Positions 1 through 6,595 of a stretch of DNA of 15,713 bases are shown in pieces. The notes below the pieces were generated by a model. That model was not told the origin of the DNA, made no database searches, and worked only from the letters and a program-made list of their open reading frames with translations. The position numbers were made by a program, and so were the translations under genes. Source of the stretch: an uncultured Coriobacteriaceae bacterium (GTDB lineage: Bacteria; Actinomycetota; Coriobacteriia; Coriobacteriales; Atopobiaceae); the NCBI GenBank assembly GCA_900543875.1, contig UQSV01000041.1:1-15713 (forward strand), given 5' to 3'. Each line of letters opens with the position of its first letter. The stretch's first letter is position 1.

Positions 1-1433
1 GCGCCGCCGCGAGCGAGGCCAAGGGCGAGGTGAGCCGCCTCGAGAGCGAGCACGGCTCCGTCACGTCCGAGATCGGCCGCCTCGAGGGCCAGGTCGCGAG
101 CGCCGCCGACGAGCGCGCACAGGTCACCGTCAAGCGCGAGGCCGCCACCGAGCGCGTCGCAAAGGCCCGCCCGCGCCTGGACGAGCTCGCCTCCAAGATC
201 GAGGAGGGGCGCGCCCGCCTCGCGCAGATCGCCGAAGACCTCGCGAAGGCCCAGGACCGCCGCCGCGAGGCGTCGCGTGCCGAGGACAGCGCCACCAAGA
301 AGGCGGCCGACGCCCGCCTCGAGCTCGCCACCTCGCGCGAGCGCCTGACCCACCTCGAGGGACGCGAGTCCCAGCTCAAGACCCGCATCGACGAGCTCAC
401 CGAGCGCGATCGCGCCGCCCGCGAGGGCACGCGCTCGCTCGAGGTTCTGCGCCTGCGCATCGACCCGCTCCACGAGCGCTACGAGGCAATCCATGCTGCC
501 TGCCTCGAGTGGGCTGAGCGCCTGAGGGACCGCGCGAGCCTTGCCGAGGCAGACTCCGACTCTCTCAAGAAGACGATCGGTGACGCCAAGAAGCAGGTGG
601 CCGACGTCACCACCGAGCTCGAGGCCGCCCGCGCCTCCCAGAACTCTCTCAAGGTCGACTCGGGCAAGCTCGAGGTACGCGTCGAGCAGGCCATCGCGCA
701 GATCACGGCAGACGGCCGCCACGTGCTTGAGGAGGCCCTCCAGATGCCCGAGCCCGACGACCGCGAGGCCACCGAGCGCGAGGTCGACGCCCTGCGCCGC
801 CAGATTGACGGGTTGGGACCCGTGAACCAGGTGGCGATGGACGAGTACACCAAGCTCAAGGAGCGCGCGGACTACATCGCAGCTCAGCTCGCGGACCTCG
901 AGAGCGCCCGCGGCGCCCTCACCAAGATCACCGCGGCCATCGACCGCAAGATGCGCCGCCAGTTCCTTTCGACGTTCGAGGCCGTGAACGCTAACTTCGT
1001 CGAGATATTCGGCATGCTCTTCCCTGGTGGCAGGGCGCACCTCGAGATGACCGACCCCGACCACCCGGCCGAGACGGGCATCGAGGTCGTGGCCCAGCCC
1101 CGCGGCAAGCGCATCGCAAAGATGACGCTCATGAGTGGCGGTGAGAAGTCGCTTACGGCCCTCGCGCTGCTCTTCGCCGTCTACCGCACCCGCACGGTGC
1201 CGTTCTACGTCTTCGACGAGGTTGAGGCCGCTCTCGACGACTCCAACCTCGACAAGCTGCTCGACGCCATCGAACAGCTCAAGGCCACCACGCAGCTCAT
1301 CGTCATCTCTCACCAGAGGCGCACGATGGAGCAGGCAGACGTCCTCTATGGCGTCTCCATGCAGGCTGACGGCGTGAGCCATGTTGTATCCCAGCGGCTT
1401 GACCGCGCGACAGGAAAGGTGGTCGATGCCTGA
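1..1433 (+). CDS. smc: Chromosome segregation protein SMC, C-terminal part (5' end outside window)
   Basis: The reading frame is open from the first full codon at position 3, so this is the 3' portion of a longer gene; the GTG at 30 is only an internal Val. About 270 residues of Glu/Arg/Ala-rich heptad-like coiled coil (to about position 810) lead into the conserved GPVNQVAMDEY segment and the C-terminal ATPase head. The head shows the ABC signature LMSGGEKSLTALALLFA (about 1128-1178), Walker B FYVFDEVEAALDD with the D-E pair at 1215-1220, and the H-loop His at 1311 in VISHQRRTME. SMC proteins dimerise through a hinge (not in the window) and, with ScpA/ScpB, organise and segregate the chromosome in an ATP-dependent way. 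The stop TGA shares its last base with the ftsY ATG (TGATG), which suggests translational coupling. Identification is firm; only the N-terminal head, hinge and part of the coiled coil are missing, because the window begins mid-gene. Confidence 0.97.
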   Translation, partial: AAASEAKGEVSRLESEHGSVTSEIGRLEGQVASAADERAQVTVKREAATERVAKARPRLDELASKIEEGRARLAQIAEDLAKAQDRRREASRAEDSATKKAADARLELATSRERLTHLEGRESQLKTRIDELTERDRAAREGTRSLEVLRLRIDPLHERYEAIHAACLEWAERLRDRASLAEADSDSLKKTIGDAKKQVADVTTELEAARASQNSLKVDSGKLEVRVEQAIAQITADGRHVLEEALQMPEPDDREATEREVDALRRQIDGLGPVNQVAMDEYTKLKERADYIAAQLADLESARGALTKITAAIDRKMRRQFLSTFEAVNANFVEIFGMLFPGGRAHLEMTDPDHPAETGIEVVAQPRGKRIAKMTLMSGGEKSLTALALLFAVYRTRTVPFYVFDEVEAALDDSNLDKLLDAIEQLKATTQLIVISHQRRTMEQADVLYGVSMQADGVSHVVSQRLDRATGKVVDA

Positions 1434-2332
1434 TGGGGCTTGCTGACCGCTTGAAGAAGGGCCTCGAGAAGTCTCGCGAGGCGCTCAACCAGATCTTCTA
1501 TATGGGCGGCGAGGTCGACGAACAGTTCTGGGAGGACCTCGAGGACACCCTCGTCATGGGTGACATGGGCCCCGAGGTCGCCATGGAGGTCGTCGACGAC
1601 CTGCGCGAGCTGGCTGCCAAGAAGGCCCTCCACACGGCCGACCAGATGCGCGAGGCCCTGGCCAAGCGCCTGGCCGAGACGTTCCCGGTCGCCAAGACCG
1701 ACCCGTTCGACGACACGCCGAGCTGCGTGCTGTTCGTGGGCATCAACGGCGCGGGCAAGACCACCACGGTGGGCAAGCTCGCCGGTGCCGCCAAGGAGCG
1801 CGGCGAACGCGTCCTCATCGGCGGTGCCGACACCTTCCGCGCCGCGGCGATCGAGCAGCTCAAGGTCTGGGGCGAGCGCAGTGGCGTCGAGGTCGTCACG
1901 CGCGAACGCGGCGCCGACCCCGCGAGCGTCTGCTACGACGTCATCGAGAGCGCCGAGAAGCAGGCCTCCGACCTCGTGCTCATCGACACGGCGGGCCGCC
2001 TGCACACGAGCCCCGAGCTCATGCGCGAGCTCGCGAAGGTTGTCTCGGTCACGCGCAAGCGCGCGAGCATGCCCGTGACGGTCGTGCTCGTCGTCGACGC
2101 CACGACCGGCCAGAACGGCCTCAACCAGGCGCGCGAATTCAACGACGCCCTCGACCTCGACGGCCTCATCGTGACCAAGCTTGACGGCACCTCCAAGGGC
2201 GGCATCGCCGTCAAGATTGCCCACGACCTCGACCTGCCCATCTGGCGCATCGGCGTGGGCGAGCAGATGGAGGACCTCCAGCGCTTCGACGCCCTCTCGT
2301 TCTGCCGCGCCCTGGTGGGCGAGAGCCTCTAG
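1433..2332 (+). CDS. ftsY: Signal recognition particle receptor FtsY
   Basis: A 299-aa SRP-type GTPase. After an N-terminal amphipathic stretch (residues 1-20, MGLADRLKKGLEK, a likely membrane-targeting helix) come the four-helix N domain (about 25-85) and the G domain: P-loop GINGAGKTT (103-111), DTFRAAAIEQL (133-143), DTAGR (185-189), TKLDGTSKGG (248-257) and the closing GVGEQMEDLQRFD (274-286), the FtsY form of the SRP GTPase C-terminal motif. FtsY docks ribosome-SRP complexes at the membrane by forming a reciprocal GTPase heterodimer with Ffh. The long acidic A domain of E. coli FtsY is absent, as in many Gram-positive and actinobacterial proteins. The ATG at 1433 overlaps the smc stop by one base; a GGAAAGGTGG purine run lies about 10-20 nt upstream inside smc. 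The neighbour ffh supports the call. Confidence 0.97.
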   Translation: MGLADRLKKGLEKSREALNQIFYMGGEVDEQFWEDLEDTLVMGDMGPEVAMEVVDDLRELAAKKALHTADQMREALAKRLAETFPVAKTDPFDDTPSCVLFVGINGAGKTTTVGKLAGAAKERGERVLIGGADTFRAAAIEQLKVWGERSGVEVVTRERGADPASVCYDVIESAEKQASDLVLIDTAGRLHTSPELMRELAKVVSVTRKRASMPVTVVLVVDATTGQNGLNQAREFNDALDLDGLIVTKLDGTSKGGIAVKIAHDLDLPIWRIGVGEQMEDLQRFDALSFCRALVGESL

Positions 2333-2343
2333 GTTGCTTCCTC

Positions 2344-2379
2344 GCGTGCCCGTGGGGTCACATGACCCCGTGGGCACGC
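2344..2379 (+). promoter_or_regulatory. Long stem-loop in the ftsY-ffh spacer
   Basis: The arms 2344-2360 and 2363-2379 are inverted copies. In a + strand RNA all 17 positions can pair, including two tandem G-U wobbles (2352/2371 and 2353/2370); the innermost A-U probably opens to give a 4-nt loop. In the opposite RNA strand those two positions would be A-C mismatches, so the structure favours the ftsY-ffh transcript. No U-run follows (CTCTACC), so it is not a textbook intrinsic terminator. It may be an mRNA-processing or stability element, a weak terminator, or part of the ffh leader. Confidence 0.55.
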
Positions 2380-2410
2380 CCTCTACCAGCTACGTATTCG
2401 CACTTCCAGC

Positions 2411-2416
2411 AAGGAG
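2411..2416 (+). promoter_or_regulatory. Ribosome binding site of ffh
   Basis: AAGGAG ends 6 nt before the ATG at 2423, an optimal spacing, and fixes that ATG as the ffh start. Confidence 0.85.
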
Positions 2417-2422
2417 ACCTGC

Positions 2423-3817
2423 ATGTTCGACTCGCTTTCCGACCGCCTCACAGACACCTTTGACAAGCTGTGCGGCAAGGGCAAGCTCACCGAGGACGAC
2501 ATCAACGTCGCGATGCGCGAGATTCGCATGGCGCTTCTCGAGGCCGACGTCAACTTCCGCGTGGTCAAGGACTTCGTGGCCCGCTGCAAGGAGCGCTGCC
2601 TCACGGCCGACATCCTGAGCTCGCTCACGCCCGCCCAGAACGTCGTCAAGGTCGTGCTCGAGGAGCTCACCGAGCTGCTCGGCTCGGGCGAGAGCAAGCT
2701 CACGCTCATGCAGAACCGCACGCCCAACGTCATCATGCTCGTGGGCCTGCAGGGCTCGGGCAAGACCACCGCGGCCGCCAAGCTCGCCTACATGCTCAAG
2801 AAGCAGGGCCACTCGCCCGAGCTCGCCGCCTGCGACACCCACCGTCCCGCGGCGGCAGACCAGCTCGAGACCCTCGGCGGCGAGATCGGCGTGCCGGTCT
2901 ACCGAGGTGATGGCAAGGACGCCGTGGCGATCGCCTCCGAGGCCGTGCGCGACGCCGTCGACCACCTGCGCGACATCGTGATCGTCGACACCGCGGGCCG
3001 CCTGCAGATCGACGAGCTCATGATGCAGGAGGCCGTCGACATCAAGCGCGCCGTGAAGCCCGACCAGGTGCTCATGGTCGTCGACGCCATGACCGGCCAG
3101 GACATCGTGAACGTCGTGACCGAGTTCGCGAACCGCACGGACTTCGACGGCGTCATCATGTCCAAGCTCGACGGCGACGCCCGTGGCGGCGGCGCCCTGT
3201 CGGTGCGTGCCGTCACCGGCAAGCCCATCAAGTTCGTCTCGATGGGCGAGAAGCCCGACTCTCTCGAGGTCTTTCACCCCGACCGCATGGCCAAGCGCAT
3301 CCTGGGCATGGGTGACGTCGTGGGCATCATCGAGACCGCCCAGGCCAATGCCGACGCCGCGGCTGCCGAGGACGCCGAGCGCATGTTGCGCGAGGGCTTC
3401 ACGATGGACGACATGCTTAACCAGATGAAGCAGATCCGCAAGATGGGCGGCGTCGGCAAGATCTTGGGCATGCTGCCCGGCGGCGACAAGGCGCTGCGCC
3501 AGATGGGTGGCGACAATACCGAGGAGCAGATGCGCGCCGTCGAGTCCATCATCTACTCGATGACCAAGGAGGAGCGTGCCCGTCCCAAGACCATCAACGG
3601 CATGCGCCGCGCCCGCATCGCCAAGGGCTCGGGCCACTCCGTCCAGGAGGTCAACCAGCTCATGAAGCAGTGGGGCGAGATGAACAAGATGATGGGCAAG
3701 TTGCGCGGTATGATGGGAGCGGGTGGCAACCGCAAGCAGCAGAAGCGCCAGCTCCAGCAGATGATGAAGAACATGGGCATGGGCGGCGGCATGCCTGGCG
3801 GCAAGATGAAGTTCTAG
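2423..3817 (+). CDS. ffh: Signal recognition particle protein Ffh (SRP54)
   Basis: A 464-aa protein, close to the usual length of bacterial Ffh. The N domain (about 1-90) precedes the G domain with P-loop GLQGSGKTT (108-116), DTHRPAAADQL (138-148; most family members have Tyr where this has His140), DTAGR (189-193), TGQD (224-227) and SKLDGDARGG (247-256). GEKPDSLEVFHPDRMAKRIL leads into the M domain (about 305-464), which carries the SRP RNA-binding signature MRRARIAKGSG (394-404) and a Met-rich tail (MMKNMGMGGGMPGG) that forms the hydrophobic signal-peptide groove. Ffh binds 4.5S/SRP RNA and nascent signal sequences, then pairs with FtsY. The ATG at 2423 has a strong AAGGAG site. The YlxM helix-turn-helix protein that often precedes ffh in Firmicutes is absent; only a 90-bp spacer separates it from ftsY. 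Confidence 0.98.
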   Translation: MFDSLSDRLTDTFDKLCGKGKLTEDDINVAMREIRMALLEADVNFRVVKDFVARCKERCLTADILSSLTPAQNVVKVVLEELTELLGSGESKLTLMQNRTPNVIMLVGLQGSGKTTAAAKLAYMLKKQGHSPELAACDTHRPAAADQLETLGGEIGVPVYRGDGKDAVAIASEAVRDAVDHLRDIVIVDTAGRLQIDELMMQEAVDIKRAVKPDQVLMVVDAMTGQDIVNVVTEFANRTDFDGVIMSKLDGDARGGGALSVRAVTGKPIKFVSMGEKPDSLEVFHPDRMAKRILGMGDVVGIIETAQANADAAAAEDAERMLREGFTMDDMLNQMKQIRKMGGVGKILGMLPGGDKALRQMGGDNTEEQMRAVESIIYSMTKEERARPKTINGMRRARIAKGSGHSVQEVNQLMKQWGEMNKMMGKLRGMMGAGGNRKQQKRQLQQMMKNMGMGGGMPGGKMKF

Positions 3818-3845
3818 GCCGTCTAGCTGCAGTTTATTGGTAAAG

Positions 3846-3883
3846 GGGAGGGGCTCGTCGCGTACGTGCGGCGAGCCCCTCCC
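3846..3883. terminator. Bidirectional terminator between ffh and maf
   Basis: The 16-bp arms 3846-3861 and 3868-3883 enclose a 6-nt loop (GTACGT) and pair throughout (one G-U at 3858/3871 in the + RNA). TAATTT follows on the + strand and TTTA follows on the minus strand. It lies in the 94-bp gap between the convergent ends of ffh and maf, the expected place for a shared terminator. Confidence 0.85.
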
Positions 3884-3911
3884 TAATTTGTCTGATCTGG
3901 GTGTGCCCCGG

Positions 3912-4517
3912 CTAGGCCTTGGCTTCGGCAAGCCTCGCGAGCTCGCGCAGGGTTCGGGCCACGGGCAGGCCCACGACGTTGAAGTAGTCGCCGCGAATCT
4001 CGCGCACGAGGGCACGGCCCAGGCCCTGGATGCCATAGGCGCCCGCCTTGTCGAGCGGCTCGCCGGTGGCCACGTAGGCGGCGATGTCCTCCTCGGAAAG
4101 GTCATAGAACTCGACCTCGGTCACCTCCGAGAAGGAAACCTTCTGGTTGGGATTACCCTTGCGGATGAGGCAGACGCCGGTGTAGACCTCGTGCGTGAGC
4201 CCCGAGAGCTCGGCAAGCATGGCACGAGCCGCGGCCTCGCCAGCGGGCTTGCCCAGCTCCTTGTCGTGGATGGCGACCGTCGTGTCGGCGGCGAGGATGA
4301 TGTCGCCCTCCCGTGCATCTGCCAGGGCACTGGTGGCCTTGAGGCGGGCGAGACGCGTCACGAGCGCGCGGGCACCCTCGTCTGGTAGCGGCGTCTCGTC
4401 GACGTCCTGAGGCAGCACCGCGGGCTCGATGCCCATCTCGCGTACGAGCTCGACGCGCCTCGGCGAGCCGCTGGCAAGAATGAGGCGCCCCGGAAGTTTG
4501 AGGTCAAAGAGGCCCAT
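3912..4517 (-). CDS. maf: Maf-family nucleoside triphosphate pyrophosphatase (YhdE type)
   Basis: A 201-aa protein of the usual Maf length. It starts with the family hallmark LILASGSPRR (12-21) and has AADTTV with Asp78, a K-rich TRLARLKA helix, YTGVCLI (112-118), and GEPLDKAGAYGIQG (152-165). The AGAYGIQG form resembles the YhdE subgroup (dTTP/UTP pyrophosphatases) rather than the YceF subgroup, which has a different segment here. Maf proteins hydrolyse non-canonical or modified nucleoside triphosphates to monophosphates; the family has also been linked to septum-formation inhibition. The ATG lies 3 nt after the stop of the DJ-1-like gene with no canonical ribosome-binding site, so translational coupling is likely. 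Exact substrate preference is inferred from the motif only. Confidence 0.93.
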   Translation of the reverse strand: MGLFDLKLPGRLILASGSPRRVELVREMGIEPAVLPQDVDETPLPDEGARALVTRLARLKATSALADAREGDIILAADTTVAIHDKELGKPAGEAAARAMLAELSGLTHEVYTGVCLIRKGNPNQKVSFSEVTEVEFYDLSEEDIAAYVATGEPLDKAGAYGIQGLGRALVREIRGDYFNVVGLPVARTLRELARLAEAKA

Positions 4518-4520
4518 GCG

Positions 4521-5078
4521 CTACCCACGCCCCGCAACGAGCATGCCGGTGGCAACGTCCTTCGCGGCCTTCTCGCCCATGAGTTGCTCGAGCAGGGCCA
4601 GGCCAAACGCCACGGCAAACCCGGGGCCCGAGGCCGTCACGAGGTTGCCGTCGACGTAGACGCCGAGCTCGGTGGGCCTCACGCCCGCGGGGAAGGCGCC
4701 CTCGCAACCGGGGTAGCAGGTGGCGGTGCGGCCCACGAGCAGGCCAAGCTCGGCTAGGATCGAGGGGGCTGCGCAGATGGCGCCTACCTTGCGCGTGGCC
4801 ATGAAGTCGCGCACGAGCTCGCAGACGCGCTCGTTGGCGCGCAGGTTCTTGGTGCCGGGCATGCCGCCAGGCAAAACGATGAGGTCGCAGGCCGAGAAGT
4901 CGTAGGCGTCAATCGTGGCGTCGCAGTCGATGCCAATGTCGTGCGAGCACGTCACGTGCGGCGTGTCGTTGATGGTCACGAGCGAAACATCGATGCTTGC
5001 GCGGCGCAGCACGTCCGCAGGGGCCAGGGCCTCGATCGTCTCAAAGCCGTCGGCAAGAAGAATGGCAACCCTAGGCAT
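4521..5078 (-). CDS. DJ-1/PfpI/YajL family protein
   Basis: A 185-aa single-domain class I glutamine-amidotransferase-like protein. Diagnostic features are the N-terminal ILLADGFETIEAL with Glu13 and Glu16 (Glu16 aligns with the Glu18 that pairs with the catalytic Cys in DJ-1), LPGGMPG (69-75), the nucleophile elbow GAICAAPSIL with Cys102, ATCYPGCEG (119-127, as in YajL) and VTASGPGFAVAFGLALLE. Family members are described as deglycases or glyoxalases of methylglyoxal adducts and as oxidative-stress chaperones; the true activity is disputed and cannot be read from sequence. The gene is the first of a pair with maf (3-nt gap). The ATG at 5078 is fixed by conservation of the N-terminus. Its ribosome-binding site AAGGGAG (complement of 5086-5092) is buried in a strong hairpin, suggesting leader control. 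Confidence 0.92.
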   Translation of the reverse strand: MPRVAILLADGFETIEALAPADVLRRASIDVSLVTINDTPHVTCSHDIGIDCDATIDAYDFSACDLIVLPGGMPGTKNLRANERVCELVRDFMATRKVGAICAAPSILAELGLLVGRTATCYPGCEGAFPAGVRPTELGVYVDGNLVTASGPGFAVAFGLALLEQLMGEKAAKDVATGMLVAGRG

Positions 5079-5084
5079 GGAAAA

Positions 5085-5130
5085 GCTCCCTTCGCGTGGA
5101 TGGTCGCATCCATGGTATCGCGAAGGGAGC
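5085..5130 (-). promoter_or_regulatory. Hairpin that sequesters the ribosome-binding site of the DJ-1-like gene, with U-run
   Basis: Read on the minus strand, arm 5130-5119 (GCTCCCTTCGCG) pairs perfectly over 12 bp with arm 5096-5085 (CGCGAAGGGAGC). Inside, TGGATG (5112-5107) pairs with CATCCA (5102-5097) around a CGAC tetraloop, leaving a one-sided 6-nt bulge (5118-5113). The 3' arm contains AAGGGAG, spaced 7 nt from the ATG at 5078. UUUU (5084-5081) follows the stem at once, then CC and the start codon. It therefore has both the form of an intrinsic terminator and that of a Shine-Dalgarno-masking stem. Confidence 0.7.
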
Positions 5131-5172
5131 CTCGTGTCGTAGCGGGAGTTTGTTGCCTTGCGCCTGGGCCTT

Positions 5173-5202
5173 GGGCACTGCCTGTGGCGCGCGGCTGTGC
5201 CC
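5173..5202 (-). other. Stem-loop just after the rlmD-like gene
   Basis: Arms 5173-5182 and 5193-5202 pair at 9 of 10 positions (mismatch 5179/5196) around a 10-nt loop. It overlaps the last base of the methyltransferase stop codon. No U-run follows on the minus strand, so it is at best a weak terminator or a 3'-end stabiliser. Confidence 0.35.
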
Positions 5203-6518
5203 TAGCGGCGGACGAGCTTAGTGACCGTCTCGACGTGGAAGGTCTGGGGGAAGAGGTCCACGGGCGTCACCGAGGCGATCTCGTAGGTGCCCAACGCGCG
5301 GAAGCGCGCGAGGTCGCGGGCAAGCGTCGCTGGGTCGCAGCTCACGTAGGCGATGGCACGGGCGGGCTGCTCGGAGAGCTGGCGCACGACGTTCTCGGCA
5401 AGGCCCGCGCGCGGCGGGTCGACCACGATGATGTCGGCCTCGTCGTCGGGGAACTCGCGGTCCGCGTCGCCGCCCACGGCATCAACGTTGTCGAGGCGCG
5501 CGTCCTCGAGGTTGCGGCGCAGGTCGCGTACGGCCGGGCCGTAGGACTCCACGGCGTCGACGAAGCTCGTGTAGCGCGCGAGCGGCAGCGTGAAGGTGCC
5601 GGCGCCCGAGTAGAGGTCCATCGCGATGTCGTTCTCCTGCGGGTCGAGCGCGTCGAGCACGAGGTCGACGAGACGCTCAGCGCCCAGGGTGTTCACCTGG
5701 AAGAAGCTCGGGGCCGAGAGGCGCATGACGTTACCGGCGATGCGCTCGGTCCAGCTGCCGGCGCCGTCGAGTCGCTCGACGCCCGCGACTTTGCGCGCCT
5801 TCGCGGGGCCCTTGGTCATGACGCGCACGAGTGAGGTGGCGCCCACGTTCTCGAGCACGCGGCGCGCCTGGGCGCGCGGGAAGGCTCCCGTGGGCGTCCA
5901 GATGGCGATCTCGAGGTCGCGTGTACGGCTCGAGCGGCGGATTCCCACGCGCTCGATGTCGAGCTCATGGGAGCTCGCGAGGTAGGACAGGGCGCCCGAG
6001 ACGTTCTTCACGAGCTTGGACTCGCGGCCCTTCGCCGGGATGTCGAGCAGTGGAAAGTCCTCGACCTTGATGACCGTGCAACCGTCCGTGCCGTACATGC
6101 CCAGCGTGGCGTGGCGCCCGTCTCGCACAAAGGCGAGCTCGGCCTTGTTGCGGTAGCGCCAGCCGTCGCTTGGGGCCTCGCAGGGGGCCACGAGCTCCTC
6201 CGCGTCGGCGAGATGCCCCACGCGCAGCAGGCTGTCGACGACGTTGGCGCGCTTGGCCTCGAGCTGCGCGGCGCGCGCAAGGTGCGCCCAGGGGGCGCAG
6301 CCCAGCACGTCGGCGAGCATCCAGTCGCAGGCCACGCGGTTGGGGGAGGGCTCGAGGACCTTGACCGTTCGGGCCTTGGAGAAGGACTTGCCGTCGCTCA
6401 CGAGCTCGGCCTCGACGACGTCTCCGGCCACCGCCCCGCTCACGAAGACGGTCTTGCCCTCGGGGGTGTGGGCGATGGCGTCGGGGCCGTAGGTCATGCG
6501 TTCGATGGCGAGTTTCAT
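5202..6518 (-). CDS. TrmA/RlmD-family uracil-C5 RNA methyltransferase
   Basis: A 438-aa class I SAM methyltransferase. An N-terminal TRAM domain (about 1-58, with YGPDAIAHTPEGKTVFV) precedes a central region and a C-terminal catalytic domain: FFQVN (272-276), SAM motif DLYSGAGTF (301-309), VVDPPRAGL (365-373), the nucleophile motif YVSCDPATLARD with Cys394, and FPQTFHVE ending in the general-base Glu430. These mark enzymes that make 5-methyluridine in tRNA (U54) or 23S rRNA (U747/U1939). The usual four-Cys [4Fe-4S] pattern of RlmD looks incomplete: Cys64 and Cys74 are present, but the CGGC pair has only one Cys and the CPL position downstream reads FPL (156-158). Which RNA is the target cannot be decided here. 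The ATG at 6518 has AGGA 7 nt upstream (complement of 6526-6529). Confidence 0.93.
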   Translation of the reverse strand: MKLAIERMTYGPDAIAHTPEGKTVFVSGAVAGDVVEAELVSDGKSFSKARTVKVLEPSPNRVACDWMLADVLGCAPWAHLARAAQLEAKRANVVDSLLRVGHLADAEELVAPCEAPSDGWRYRNKAELAFVRDGRHATLGMYGTDGCTVIKVEDFPLLDIPAKGRESKLVKNVSGALSYLASSHELDIERVGIRRSSRTRDLEIAIWTPTGAFPRAQARRVLENVGATSLVRVMTKGPAKARKVAGVERLDGAGSWTERIAGNVMRLSAPSFFQVNTLGAERLVDLVLDALDPQENDIAMDLYSGAGTFTLPLARYTSFVDAVESYGPAVRDLRRNLEDARLDNVDAVGGDADREFPDDEADIIVVDPPRAGLAENVVRQLSEQPARAIAYVSCDPATLARDLARFRALGTYEIASVTPVDLFPQTFHVETVTKLVRR

Positions 6519-6537
6519 GCGCGTGTCCTGCTTTCTG

Positions 6538-6568
6538 GCCCCGCGGGCATGGGGTTGGCCCGCGGGGC
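6538..6568 (-). terminator. Perfect GC hairpin between ppk1 and the RNA methyltransferase gene
   Basis: Arms 6538-6548 and 6558-6568 pair perfectly over 11 bp (all G-C) around a 9-nt loop. It lies between the ppk1 stop (6596) and the next start (6518). No U-run follows on the minus strand, so it may be an inefficient or factor-assisted terminator, or a processing site within a shared transcript. Confidence 0.5.
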
Positions 6569-6595
6569 GTCTGGGTATCTTTCAGCCCTTAGATG

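Noticed and set aside
30..32. GTG as a start codon for the SMC fragment
   Set aside because: The frame is open to the left edge and the sequence is mid coiled coil, so the gene simply enters the window truncated.
1346..2377. 343-aa minus-strand open frame opposite ftsY
   Set aside because: Composition is that of an antisense shadow and it fully overlaps the well-supported ftsY.
2390..4105. 571-aa minus-strand open frame opposite ffh
   Set aside because: It is a His/Leu/Asp-rich antisense translation of the ffh gene caused by GC-biased third positions; no family motif, and ffh on the other strand is certain.
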